Source of the DNA: Sipunculus nudus
Lineage: Eukaryota > Annelida > Sipuncula > Golfingiida > Sipunculidae
Assembly (NCBI GenBank): GCA_026874595.1
Contig: CM049316.1
Coordinates: 23,521,839 to 23,585,838 of the forward strand
Reading direction: 5' to 3'
Length of the DNA stretch: 64,000 bases
Under the pieces are notes generated by a model that searched no databases, had not been told where the DNA came from, and saw nothing but the letters and a program-made list of their open reading frames with translations. Numbering within the stretch: the first letter of the stretch is position 1; each line of letters begins with the position of its first letter. The position numbers were made by a program, and so were the translations under genes. This document shows positions 1 through 11,799 of the stretch, piece after piece.

Positions 1-46
1 GCCCCACACTGGCAAAATTGTAAATAACATTTTTCGCCTTCAATTT

Positions 47-968
47 AAGGGGGAACATGACACTTTAAACTACCAATGGAATTTCTTAGATAGTCTGCAC
101 ATGATATCTACAAGACATACTTTGTAAAATTATGAAATGAAATCTGGGGGGTCAATGTGCTTATTTTTGCAGAATATGAAGTTGAAAATCGACACTTGTG
201 GTGGGTTTTTATATGATATTATAACTAAGGGGGAAGCAAAAGTTACATATTTTAGAAAACTGACCGATGTATTTTTTCATAATATTCTAAATAAACATGC
301 AGAATTAAATATCAATCTTATTTATAGACAAAAATGTGTATGTCAATGGGTTAAATTTTAAAATATTAGGCCAAAATATGAAAATTTTGGACATTATTAG
401 TTTAGGGAAAATCCATAAGGTGGCACTGGCGGTTTTGAGCCAGAGAGCAAGTCTACACATGAATGGCTTCTGGCGTCAACAATATATGATCAGCTTTTAA
501 AATGCCCATATAAAAAGAAATATAAATATCAGCACTAAAAAACTATGGGTATATACTAAATATCTCTTCAGAATTACACCATCAGTGTCACTTATAATCA
601 TATGGTGATATTTATGCTCTTTTTTGTCATCTACTTGCAACTGTCAAAACTGACAGTTGACAACAGAGCCGTTGGCATATTCCTGCACTTGAGCCTCTTC
701 TGGTGATATTCTGGTGAAATTATCTTTGTAAAACTGTGATACTATTTGAAAATATAATTTAATAAAGCAGTCACACTGAGCATTCCTACAATAATTGTTC
801 ATCGTAGTTACTTTTCTCAAATGATGCCCTGAAGCGATGACGTTGTTCATGACAACAAAAGTCACAAACGGCAAAATATGTAGCCTCGTGATAATATAAT
901 TAAACCAGATATTTTTAATTTGCAGTGTCATCAGTAGGGGGCGCCAGTAAAGTGTCATGTTCCCCCTT
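47..968. mobile_element. Inverted-repeat element of about 0.9 kb (MITE-like)
   Basis: A 21-bp perfect inverted repeat lies at 47-67 and 948-968; its core is GGGGGAACATGACAC. The interior is AT-rich and has no frame I can recognise, so this looks like a non-autonomous DNA element. I could not define a target-site duplication because the left boundary lies close to the window edge. The repeat may extend imperfectly outward on the left, where TTCAATTT precedes the matched stretch. Confidence 0.5.
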
Positions 969-2186
969 GAAAGAGTTTACCGGAAGTAACGGAAAAAGTC
1001 GATCTCCGGACATGCGTAATAGGGTCAAAACATAAGCACTTTGAGAGTCATCTGGGTAATCTGTGCAACTGTTTGACTGTTTTTGTATGAAAAAAAATTA
1101 TTATTCATGCCTGTATTAGTTGTAATGGTTGTATATTATAATGAATACATGTAACAATTCAATTTAAGATGAACACAGACTATAGAAGCTGGACACTGGT
1201 AAACTGAAGTCAGAGTTTGGGAGAAGACATGCAATAAAGACAGGGAAAAAGGCAGATTTAGTTAAGCGGTATGCATGAGGTTTTAGTAATGTTTTTTGTC
1301 GACATTTGTTAATATTTTGGATATTTTTCATGTCTAGATTTTATATACAAAAGTTATGGTATTTAACACTCAATGCTATCTCATATATTGTACAAAAATA
1401 AATACCAACGCAGAAACAGCTGATCATTTTTATTTCAATACTAAAACCTAATTGATATAGAACCATTTAAATATACAAATGGAACATCGTTGTACTGGAA
1501 AACTGTCAGTATTAATTATTTAAAAAAATCCCCGAAAGAGTATTTAAACGATCACATGGTAAACGCCTAAAATTTAATCAGTGTTAAAGCTACATCCAAC
1601 CATACCTTAAAATGAAAACGAATGCTCTATTTGTATTTGATAACAATACGTCAGTACCATAACCATTCCAAAAAGTAACCGTACATCATGTGTAATAAAG
1701 TCGATTGAAAGCCATATTGCACAAAGGATAAGCTACTGCAGCTTAAGTAAAAGCTCTAATAAGGACCATCGGCGTGCATAAAGGTTTAGGTTTCCAGTTG
1801 ATCCAAAAGCTAATGGTAAATGAAGATATATGAATATATACATTGTGTCCTAGGCAACGCCCGACTTTATCCTTAATATATCCTTATATTAAAGGGATAT
1901 TTCTTAAGAGAAGGTAAGTGAATAATGTGAATGAAAAACCAAAGTCAGAAAACAATCTGGGACTAGACTGTCATCCAGCACTATTATTACTATATAGACG
2001 CAATCAGAGAATTCAGCAAGCAATATAGGTTCGAAGGTATTTAACCTGGTAGATTAGATGTGGCAACTGCCATAAGTTAGGCATGTGTAATGTGATTAGG
2101 CATACCAGCGGATTTTATATTCCTGAGGACACCTGTGCCAAAATAGGACCAGTCTGTTCCAGGGAACTTTATAATCACGCGAAATG
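969..2186. other. AT-rich intergenic sequence, nothing recognised
   Basis: There is no coding-like frame, no RNA gene and no clear repeat structure in this stretch. It is AT-rich with short homopolymer runs only. Confidence 0.5.
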
Positions 2187-2438
2187 TTATTTTGAGTACA
2201 TGCAGAGCTGACCAGATCGGGCATGCAGTCCCTCAAGTACTCCGCCTACACACGTACACCTGAACACAGACTCCACATATATGATATCGTTTGCGAGCAC
2301 ACATTCCTGGGCATATGCAAAGATGGTTAATTTAACATTGATGGGAGAAGGCAGAGGGAGTTCTTGTATCTTCGCAACTTTGCTTCCATTCAGTTGTCTC
2401 AGGACCTCTCTCATCGACAGGCTTCGTAATTCATCCAT
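2187..2438 (-). other. Unrecognised open frame with a diverged second copy at about 7,967-8,090
   Basis: An 83-codon minus-strand frame opens here with an ATG. I do not recognise the product. About 130 bp of it (near 2,208-2,340) resembles sequence near 7,967-8,090 on the same strand, including the shared peptide NVKLT followed by F.YA. The second copy is interrupted by a stop. This could be a duplicated exon of an unknown gene or a dispersed repeat that happens to be open. There is no start context, splice pattern or domain that would decide. Confidence 0.25.
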
Positions 2439-3958
2439 TCCTGAAAAATAACTGCATATTCATCCAATGAATTATCTATCTAATACTTATAAAAGGAATT
2501 CGGTCCACCTGTGTTCGCAATGTTCTCTGAAACCGCGTTGCGTATGATACTGTGCTGTACCTCATTTCAAAGGTTATTGTTCCCTAAGTGACATGGCCGA
2601 TATTAGAATAAATAATTTTTTAATGTACACATCATTTTTGGTGATTTTTGCGGGTTTCCTGATATGAGCGGAGGCTATCATCGAAAAACAGCCGAACCGT
2701 CTTCGGCAAAGACCGGACTTTCTTTGTGGTCACCTCAAGCCCAGAATTAAGCCAATTTAAGGACTTCCGTGCATATGAATAACTTGCTTTCAGTGACGGA
2801 TTTATGCAGGTTTGGGCTGACTTTTGACAAAGGCTCTGACCCACGTGTGTGTTCAGTCAAGGTGAAAAACACATGACTCTGGCTCGCTTTACGAACAGGA
2901 GTTGTTCAACCCCCGGAGAATTAAAGACAAAACCTAATATAAGGTCCCCATTTCCGGAAAAGATTTTGATTGGGGTGAGGGCGAACGTTCCAGGCCTCAA
3001 AATTGGTCTCTTAGGACTAAGAAAGGTTGTAGCTGAAAAGTGGGACCGACCCTCTGGACTCGATCCCCTTGGGTCTGCTTCTGCTACCGAGGTATGCATA
3101 TTTCCGTTTCTTTCTTCATGAACAGTTTCCTTGCCTTAAAACGTACATTTAATTCATCTTTCATGTCTTCCTACTCCAATTAAATTAGAGGTTAAGTTAA
3201 GCTATGTTGAATTAATGCCTTCCTCACATAAACCTGTACTTTAAACGTCAAAAAATAGTAACAGTCAAAGATCATAGAAAACCGGAGTGTCCCCGCGTCC
3301 GATTCCGGTTCGTAAAATAATGAAAACATCACCACTGACCAGGTCTTCAAGGTCAACATACCCGTGAATGAATATCTGAAGCGACTGGAGGATCACCCAC
3401 GCAGTGTCTCGACGAGGTTATAAGTGTATATGGACGGTAGGATGTTTCGGATTCATGTAATGGAGAAGTAACATGCAGATGAAAATAAGTGGCAAAATTA
3501 AGATACAAGCAGCTGGACATAAAAACCTTTGCTAATAACAGAAGTGTTGTGCCTCAGAGAGGTGCGTGAGTTATTCTACAGTCGTGCCAAACCACTGAAA
3601 ATCTATATTTTCTTTTAATTCCTGAATAAACAAGTGACCCATGGTTCATGACGCTCAGCTGACTGGGAAGAGATTTGCAAAAGGAAATTTTATCATCAGA
3701 ATGGTAGTATATACCCATTCAACTGAAGCATCAAACAGATTAACAAACAGGCCATGATTGTGTCTGTATTTATATATCTCAAAAATATAAAAAAAAATGC
3801 GTAAACTTTAAAAACTAGAATACGGGTAGGCAACAAGCGACTATGTGTATCCGCCAAAATCAGAGTGGAATGGGTGGAGTGAGGCATGGATTGAGTGGCA
3901 AGGGGAAATAGAGTGAGGTGTGTTGCATATTAGCATGGATGTCTGCAGCCTAAATGTG
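2439..3958. other. Intergenic, no supported gene
   Basis: Two short frames overlap on opposite strands near 2,850-3,120 and have no recognisable domain. A short stretch at 3,630-3,660 (CAAGTGACCCATGG followed by TCATGAC) recurs at about 9,518-9,545, so it is probably part of a dispersed repeat. Confidence 0.4.
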
Positions 3959-4407
3959 TATGTAGGTTGTGCCACCTACCACAAATCCAGAAAGCTGTCC
4001 AAGTTGTATACATATGCGAAATTTTAGGCAGAAAAGTCAAACCACTACATTTATACGAGTGATTTTAGCCCAAGGCAGACAAACAGACAGACGCTGTGCA
4101 AAAATGGTAGCAGGTGGCCCCTCCAGTTTTGAGTATGATAAAGACCTATGTGAGATCTAAACACATGCACAATTTTAGCCCAATCGGTCAAATGGTTCCC
4201 GAGATATGAGCTTGGATGTCTGCAGCGTAAATTAGAATGTAGGTGGCGCCACCTGTCATAAAATCAAGAAAGCTGTCCAGGATGTATACGCATGCCCAAT
4301 TTCAGGTGAATTAGTCAATTCACTGCAGAGATATGAGTGATTTTAACCCAAGGCAGATGAACAGATGGACACTGTGCAAACATGGTTGCAGGTTGCGCCA
4401 CCATTTT
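3959..4407. repeat. Tandem repeat block, unit about 275 bp
   Basis: Sequence near 3,959-4,130 recurs near 4,231-4,405: a GCCACCT motif, then AGAAAGCTGTCCA, a GTATAC...ATGC stretch, GAGTGATTTTA and CCAAGGCAGA. The phrase CGGTCAAATGGTTCCCGAGATATGAG at about 4,185 returns in near-identical form at about 5,075. That places the element at 4,408-5,019 inside an older repeat of this family. Confidence 0.6.
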
Positions 4408-5019
4408 ATGCCCCCGCCACAAAGTGGCCGGGGCATATAGTTTTACCCATGTCCGTCATTCCGTCCTTCCGTCCTTCCGAAATCAAACAGTTGTACGGAC
4501 TTTTTTTCGCAATGCCTGCAGATATTGGCCTGATTTTTGGTGTGTGGGCAGATATAGACCAGTTACAGATCGAGTTCGCGTTTCGTCCCGGTTGACCTAC
4601 TTTTGACCGTTTTACGGCTCCTAAACTTAGAAAATTTCATGAAAAATATGAAATTTCATGACAAATACACATGTACGGACTTTTTTCGCAATGCCTGCAG
4701 ATATTGGCCTGATTTTTGGTGTGTGGGCAGATAATGACCAGTTACAGATCGAGTTCGCGTTTCGTCCCGGTTGACCTACTTTTGACCGTTTTACGGCTCC
4801 TGAACATAGAAAATTTCATGAAAAATATGAAATTTCATGACAAATACACATGTACGGACTTTTTTTCGCAATGCCTGCAGATATTGGCCTGCATTTTGCC
4901 CTTGTTGACCTACTTTTGACAATACGACACCTCCTGAACTTAAAAAAATTTTCAAAATTTTACAAATGTTTCTAATTTGCCCCAGGCGGGGGCATTCGTG
5001 TCGTTCCGACACATCTAGT
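4408..5019. mobile_element. Tandem-core non-autonomous element (pearl/Helitron-like)
   Basis: The element starts with ATGCCCCCGCC (4,408-4,418) and nears its end with the inverted match GGCGGGGGCAT (4,985-4,995). It then has a hairpin GTGTCG-ttc-CGACAC (4,998-5,012) and a terminal CTAGT (5,015-5,019). Inside are two full and one partial copy of a core of about 180 bp (starting near 4,494, 4,674 and 4,855), preceded by a CCGTCCTT simple repeat. A short left flank, a tandem core, a simple repeat and a hairpin followed by CTAGT resemble the pearl/Helitron-type elements of bivalves. The family name is an inference from architecture. Confidence 0.55.
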
Positions 5020-5329
5020 TTGTGTATGGTATTAAGCTATCCAAGGGCTACATTTGTATAAAAATTTTTACTGATCGGTCAAACGGTTCCCGAGATATGA
5101 GGGTTAATGTGTGGAAACAGATGCACAAATGAACGCTGGGCAGACAGGAAAGGTCAGAGGTCAACGCAAATTGGTTAGGCACCAGTTCACATGTGACCCG
5201 ATAATTGGTGTAAGTTTCGGAAAAATCGGTCCAGTAGTCTCAGAGGAGTTCTCCAGAAACAAACGCGGCGGCGGCCGCGGAACCCCGTCAAAAAACATAG
5301 TATCCGCAGAACTTCGTTATTACGGATAC

Positions 5330-6640
5330 AAAAATACCAGTCTGCAGAAACTAATAAAAACACTTAATGGTCAATATCCATGCACAGAAACACTTAATGG
5401 TCAATATCCATGCACAGAATCATGCTGATCTCTGCATTAGTTGTTCAGATACTTCAGCTTTTGTATCAAATTTTCCATTATTCTGAGGGATACTTCGGAG
5501 TCCTATAGCTTGAAGGATATGGGTAAGAGAGACCTAATTTTTAGGTTTCCACAGGCACTTTTCATGGGCCTCCTTGCATGATAAGAATGAAGATTATAGG
5601 TCCACTTGTTATGATTTGTGCCCTGTTAACATATGTTCATATCTTTAAAAGTCTCACAAAAGAGAAAAATTCGTAAAAAACCCGAACAAATACAGGTGGT
5701 GCCACCAGTCTGCAGAAACTGATGAAACACTCCATGATCAATATCCATGCAAACAATTATGGTGATCTCTGCTTTAGTTGTTCAGATACTTCAGATTTTG
5801 TATCAAATTTTCCATTATTCTGAGCTGTACTTTGGAGTGCCATAGCTCAAAGAATATAGGTAACAGAGACCTAATTTCAGGTTTCCATGGAGACTTTTCA
5901 TTGGTTTCCCTGTGTGTCAAGAATGAAGATTCTAGGTCCAGTTGTTACGATTTGTACCCTGTTGACAGATAACTACATCCTTAAAGGTCTCAAAAAAGAG
6001 AAAAAAAAAAAAATTGTGAAAATTTGAAAAAATACAGGTGGCGCAACCAGTCTGCCGGAACTAATGGAACACCTCTTGATCAATATGTGTGCCAAAAATC
6101 ATGACCAGCAGTGATGTAGTTAATGAGATATTGAAGTTTTTGTATGAAATTTTTGACTATTCTGGGGGGTATTGGAGGCCCCATAGCTCAAAGGATATGG
6201 GTAACAGAGACCTAATTTCTGGTTTCCATGGAGACTTTTCATAGGTCTCTCAGTGTGTCAAGAATGAAGATTCTAGGTCCAGTCCTTACGATTTGAGCCC
6301 TGTTAACAGATGTTCACATTTTAAAGGTCTGAAAAATAGAGGAAAAAATTCATAAAAAATTGAGAAATACAGGTGGCGCCACCAGTCTACAGGAACTGAT
6401 GGAACATCTCATGATCAATATGTATGCCAAAAATCATGACCATCAGTGATGTAGTTAATGAGATATTGAAGTTTTTGTATGAAATTTCTGGTTTCCAAGG
6501 AGATTTTTTATGGACCTCTCAGAATCCCAAGTTACAAGATTCTAGGTCTAGCGGTTACGATTTGTGCCTGGGTAACAGACGGACAACGGACAAAGAGTGA
6601 TCGCTATAGCTCAGATGACTTTCAGTCAGCTGAGCTAAAA
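5330..6640 (+). repeat. Dispersed repeat, three to four diverged units of about 330 bp
   Basis: Units start near 5,335, 5,695, 6,040 and 6,370. They share ACAGGTGGCG.CACCAGTCTGC, GATCAATAT.C, CCTAATTT..GGTTTCCA and AAGATTCTAGGTCCAG. The first unit also has a 31-bp direct duplication at 5,367-5,428. The block ends with GACGGACAACGGACAAAGAG and TCAGATGACTTTCAGTCAGC (6,580-6,640). That same tail reappears at 9,840-9,905, which marks the 3' end of a dispersed family. Confidence 0.6.
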
Positions 6641-6841
6641 AAGGACCCGACAATCCTCTCAATGAATACATATCCAACTCTTGTAAAATGGCCGGTATAC
6701 CGGGTTTATCAGCTAGTTATGTTATAAGTAAGAAAGGGTTGTGAATTTTTTATCAATGACAGTATATCGTTAAGTAACGACCATTTTTATATAAGGCATT
6801 GAATAACATTTCTTTTTGAATCGGGCTCAGTTTTCTGTTTT

Positions 6842-7410
6842 AAGGTGCCTTTCCATACATGCGGATTTTCACCCGCGCGGGTCCCCGCATTCGGAGGGTC
6901 CCTTTCCATATGTGCGGGTCCCCGCATGCGGGTGACCCATTAGTTGGAATAAACGCATGCAGTTATAATCATAATTTCTCAAATTTTAGTGTAATGTGTT
7001 AGGAAAATATTCAGTGTGAACATTTATACTAATTGATGAGGCAGATTGAAGCGGATTAATATCGTATCTCACCAGCCAGGATTAAATGGTGGCCATTAGT
7101 TGGAATAAACGCATGCAGTTACAATCATAATTTCTCAAATTTTAGTGTAATGTGTTAGGAAAATATTCAGTGTGAACATTTAGACTAATTGATGAGGCAG
7201 ATTGAAGCGGATTAATATCGTATCTCACCAGCCAGGATTAAATGGTGGCCATTTCCTGTCACACTCTTAACTAGAGCTGACTCCAGGCCGTATCTCAATG
7301 AAGACTGGTCTTATATTTTTTTATGCAGTCAAATTAACTCAGAAATCCAACACTGCTGGATCCGCATGCGTGATCCGCGCGGGGGCCCGCATGTATGGAA
7401 AAGTACCCTT
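6842..7410. mobile_element. TIR DNA element with an internal tandem duplication
   Basis: The ends are AAGGTGCCTTTCCATACATG and, on the other strand, AAGGGTACTTTTCCATACAT. They continue into CG-rich inverted sequence (CCGCGCGG). The interior has two copies of a 156-bp unit starting at 6,938 and 7,094. They differ at only a few positions, so the duplication is recent relative to the element. There is no transposase frame, so the element is non-autonomous. The flanks TTTT-A and CCT-TA fit a TA-type target. A related end (AAGGTGCCTTTCCATA) occurs at 13,400. Confidence 0.6.
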
Positions 7411-7906
7411 ATGTGTATTAAACAAGTGACAGCAAACCTAAAGGAACAAGTTTCATAATACTGGAGGACTTTCAGATCTTAGTTCGGAGTTTCAAAGTTA
7501 TTTTTCAAAATAACAAAAGGGGAATATAGCATGATAAGCTATTTACCTAGATTTACCAAAAATAACTAGGCGTGCCGAAATATGTATTTAATTATTAGAA
7601 CTTTTTTTTGTAATGTTTGTCTTTATAAGTACACTATTTTTGTGGCTGTTGGCGTTAACAATCACAATGTGGCCTGGTTCTTGTAGGGTATGTTTACGAA
7701 TTGTATTTATTTTAGTTTTGTTTCAACAACTTGTGTCCATTATTTTTTTGTGAGAAGTTTCACTAAACTTTAGGATTTTGGTCAACTTGTTTTATAGATA
7801 TGAATATAAGAACCTTGCAAGTCTCACCATCACCATTGCACATTTACGCAGTGGATGCCCACGCTTTACGTTTATAAATATATGTGTCTGTGTACGTAAT
7901 AAGCAT

Positions 7907-7954
<48 letters not shown>

Positions 7955-9060
7955 GGTTAATCAGATAGAGCTTACAGGCCCTGGAGTGCGCCACTTACAC
8001 ACGAACAGTTGAACACGGCCTTCATATATAATATGTCATTGCCCAGGACAAATCCTCGGCATATTCAAATTTGGTTAATTTTACGTTGTGTATATATATG
8101 TATATACACAATTGTGCCAGTTGAGGAAATACTGCGTGTTTTTGTAAGAATTAAATGTTTAAATCGAATGTAAGAATAAACAAACAAAGAAGATCTATAT
8201 ACAGTTTTAAAAAAACCTGGAGATATTTGCAAGAATTTAAAGATAATTTTTATTCGTATATAGCTGAACAAACAGGATTCTGGTAATCCCATATATACAT
8301 ATATATATAATTAAAATATATTTAAATTAATATTAATGGTCGATTAATACAACTACATGCGGTCAGAAATTGTTACGTTCAACCAGAGGCCTTTGATGAA
8401 AATAACTTACGTTCGGTAGAATTCATGTGACGCCCATGTCAAGCAAAATACTGCATGAGATACATTCACTGAAATTATTGCACAGGCTTCCTTTGTGAAT
8501 TAACATAACATTATAAAAGACGGATATACAGTAACTGAATATTAATGACGACAAAACGTTTATAGAATCAGAACTGACAGCATGGAACTATAGGAATCTT
8601 CGTATTTTCAGCTATTACCTCTTACTTTTTAAATCAAACAAAACAAGACTCATGTGAAACCATCAGAAGGTCAGATGTATACCAAAATATACATGTCCTA
8701 ATATAGCTTTCTGTATCATGTAGGTATTATTTTAAGCTTTGCTTTCTTTAAGAGGAATTGACATTCATTTTACAAACTGATTACATAACACATATACAGC
8801 AAACATGCTTTTAAATTCATTTTATTGAATTGGTTAAATTTGCCAGTGCTGAAATAATTAAAACTTTGTTAAACATTTCTTTTAAATTTAATACACAAAT
8901 ATAAAGATATACTTATTTATTTCCCGGCCACATGAGTATTTCCCAGGGTGGGACTTCCCGGTAATTTCCAGAAGGAGGAATTTACCAGGGCAACCCTGGT
9001 TGCAAGTAAATCAAATTTGAGATAAATATCTGTTACCAGTGATAACATATAGCATTGTAC
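7411..9060. other. Intergenic with a TA microsatellite
   Basis: A (TA)n run occupies 7,911-7,953. The small frame running through it is an artefact of the repeat. Near 7,967-8,090 is the diverged copy of the 2,208-2,340 segment. Nothing else is recognised. Confidence 0.5.
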
Positions 9061-9069
9061 ATTTAACAG

Positions 9070-9233
9070 GTTTCCAAAGGAACCTCTGCGACGCAAGCAA
9101 TGGGTCCAGGCAATAAAAGAATGGACATTACAACTAACAGTAAGGAGTTGTTGGAGCCGAATCCAACTGATTATGTTTACTCACAGCATTTCCCATCCTT
9201 ACAATTTGAATTATCAAGAAATGCGAAACACTG
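9070..9233 (+). pseudogene. THAP-domain protein exon, decayed
   Basis: After an AG acceptor (TTTAACAG, ending 9,069) the sequence reads FPKEPLRRKQWVQAIK. After a frame change near 9,118 it reads PTDYVYSQHF. The FP...W pattern followed by ...VCSxHF-type residues is the second half of a THAP zinc-binding domain, which binds DNA. THAP domains occur in host regulators and in P-element/THAP9-type transposases. The C2CH cysteines of the first exon are not visible nearby. The expected cysteine in the last motif is a tyrosine or serine here, and the reading frame is broken, so this is a relic. A coiled-coil exon follows about 830 bp downstream. Confidence 0.5.
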
Positions 9234-9599
9234 AAGACTCGAGTAAGATGCTATTCCCATGTTGATAACATGGTAGATTAAAGAAAAGGAGAGCAAGGAA
9301 ACATTCTTTCAAGGATTGAAACACAATTGATTTTTTTAAAACCTGAAGTACAATGAATTTAAGTTTTACACTTATACCAGACAGTGGTTGACCTGCTTCG
9401 TAACTTTTTCAGAGGAAAGCTCATTATTTTAAAATTATTTTAAACTGTCACCTTCCGGTTTGTCAGTTCCTGCAGCAGATAGTCTACAAGCCTCATCTGT
9501 CAAACTTTAAAATAACAAGTGACCCATGGGTCATGACACTCAGTCAACTGACACCGTGATTTGTCCATGAACACGCAACTAATTGTATATATTGTAGGT

Positions 9600-9910
9600 G
9601 GTACCATCATTCATCAAGACCAGTAAGCACACCAAATTTAATAACAAGCCAGCTATTCCTTAGGAATCTGGCAATTTGTGTGTATTTTACATTATTTCTG
9701 GGATGCACAAACACCCCTGTAACTTGGAGAATGTAGGACACAGTTACCTTATTTAAGGTTTTAAAGGAGAATTTCATGAAACTTCTTGGATGTCAAGTTA
9801 GAAGATTCTGGGTCATATAGTTACTATTTGTGCCCTGTTAACGGACGGACGGACGGACAAAAAGTGATCACTATAGTTCAGATGACCTTCAGTCAGCTGA
9901 GGTAAAAACG
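9600..9910 (+). repeat. Copy of the dispersed repeat ending in a CAGTCAGCTGAG tail
   Basis: The segment has GGTGGTACCATCATTC, a GACGGACGGACGG run (9,842-9,857) and TCAGATGACCTTCAGTCAGC (9,877-9,896). These parallel the unit ending at 6,640. It lies between the two THAP-like exons, in what would have been an intron. Confidence 0.5.
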
Positions 9911-10061
9911 TGTTACATTTCAAGGAAACACCTGTTTACATTTCACATGACACATGTGCATGAAAATCTCTTTTCAGATTTTATATTAATTATCCTAAAA
10001 AACATATATAATTATGGATGTCAATATATGAATATTGATATAAATGTCTGATTTTTATTAG

Positions 10062-10362
10062 GACACAAGGAGAATATCACAGACTAGTCGAAGAGCATCT
10101 TTATTAGATCCTCACACTATACAATGGCCGGCAACATCATACAGAGCACATCATACAGACCATCAGAATGCCTTAGACCAAACAGTAATGAAAAGGAAAT
10201 TCGATGATATGAGAAAGGAGCTGGAGGACACAAAACATGAGCTGCAAAATGCTAAGAGAAGGGAGAAGAGAGCTTAAATATCAGTCACAGTACTTAATAA
10301 AGAAATGAAAGAGGCACGTGCTCTGTCGGAGGAGGCCAACAGCATGCTTGATGCATACAAAG
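10062..10362 (+). pseudogene. Coiled-coil exon, probably the same THAP-like gene
   Basis: The exon-like block begins after a good acceptor (TTTTTATTAG, ending 10,061) and ends at a donor-like AAAG/GTGATA (10,362/10,363). The frame starting at 10,062 is open for 71 codons. It holds a charged heptad-rich segment (KRKFDDMRKELEDTKHEL) typical of THAP proteins downstream of the zinc domain. A TAA at 10,275-10,277 interrupts it, after which the same frame continues coding-like (NKEMKEARALSEEAN). I infer a single decayed gene or THAP-type transposon. Splice signals rather than frame length are the main evidence. Confidence 0.45.
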
Positions 10363-10619
10363 GTGATAATTAACAAATTTAAGCATATTCTATTAAGACA
10401 TTAATTCAGCTGCATGTGTGTCATTTATTACTAATAAAACAAGATGACCAGAGGTCACGCGCTTGCCGGAAATGGAAATGATACAGACAGATAGACAGAG
10501 AGTGCATGTAGAAACGGTCATATGAATGAGCAACATTATGGGGGCAGCAGAAACGGATAATATGTTTATTTATGCATGCTGACCTTTAACAGCTGCATAT
10601 CTTTCTAGTGTAAAAGGGA

Positions 10620-11730
10620 CCAAGTTCAAAATTTTTTCATGAAATTCCGTTAATCTCGTTTGACAAGAAGCAGTGAGACGTTTTCAGGTTTGTCATGTCA
10701 AGCTGGCCAAATGATATGAAATGCCGAAAACTAGACCTGTCTAGCTATAAAAGCCGCTGAGTTATAAGCATTTGCATGAAATCTCGTGTTTTCTCGTTTG
10801 ACGGGAAATGGTGCGAGCTTTGGCGAGATTTCCAGTTTTGTCATGTCAGGTTTGTCAAATATTACAAAATGCCGGAAACTAGACCTGTCTAGCTGCAAAA
10901 GTCGCCGTGTTATCAGCATTTACGTGAAATCATGTTTTTTTCTCGCTTGACGAGATATAGTACGAGATTTGGCAAGACGAGCAGTTTTATTATGTCAAGA
11001 CGGCCAAACCTTACGAAATGGCGAAAACTAGATCCGTCTAGCTGTAAAAGTCGCCGAGTTATAAGCATTTCCGTGTACTCTCGTGTTTTCTCGTTTGACG
11101 AGATATGGTGCAGGATTTGGCCAGTCTTGTAGATTTGTCATATCAAACTCTCTAAATGTTATGAAATGGCGAAAACTACATCTGTCTAGCTGTAAAAGTC
11201 GCCGAGTTATTAGCATTTATGTGAAATCTCCTTTTTTATCGTTGACGAGATATGGTGCGAGATTTGGCCAGTCTTGCAGGTTTGTCATGTCAAGCCGTCC
11301 AAATGTTAATGAATGCCAAAAACTAGACCTGTCTAGCCGTGAAAGTCGCTGACTTATATGCATTTCTGTGAAATCTCGTTTTTCCACATTTGACCAGATG
11401 TAGTGCGAGATTTCGCCAAGTATCGCAGTTTTACTATGTCAAGTTGGCCAAATGTTACCAAATGCCAAAAACTAGACCTGAGTAGCTGTAAAAGTCGCCT
11501 AGTTATAAGCATTTCCATGATATCTCGTTTTTTTCTCGCTTGACGAGATATGGTGCGAGATTTGGCCTGATTTCTTTTCTGGCGTGTCAAGCTGGTCAAA
11601 TGTTATGAAATGCCGAAAACTAGACCTGTGTAGCTGTAAAAGTCGCCGAGTTATAAGCATTTCCGTGAAATCTCGTTTCTTCTCTTTGACGATAAACCAA
11701 GCGAAATTTGACGAGACTTGCAATTGAATG
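10620..11730. repeat. Satellite-like tandem array, unit about 148 bp
   Basis: The anchor CTAGCTGTAAAAGTCGCCGA recurs with changes near 10,741, 10,890, 11,038, 11,187, 11,333, 11,482 and 11,631, a spacing of about 148 bp and about seven units. Each unit carries TTTGACGAGATATGGTGCGA and AAAACTAGACCTGT. The small frames on both strands here are repeats of one another and not genes. Confidence 0.8.
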
Positions 11731-11799
11731 ACTTAGAACCAAGGGGAAGCAGCCTTATGCAAAAAACTAGACCCTCGAAACATAAATATTAACCGAGAT

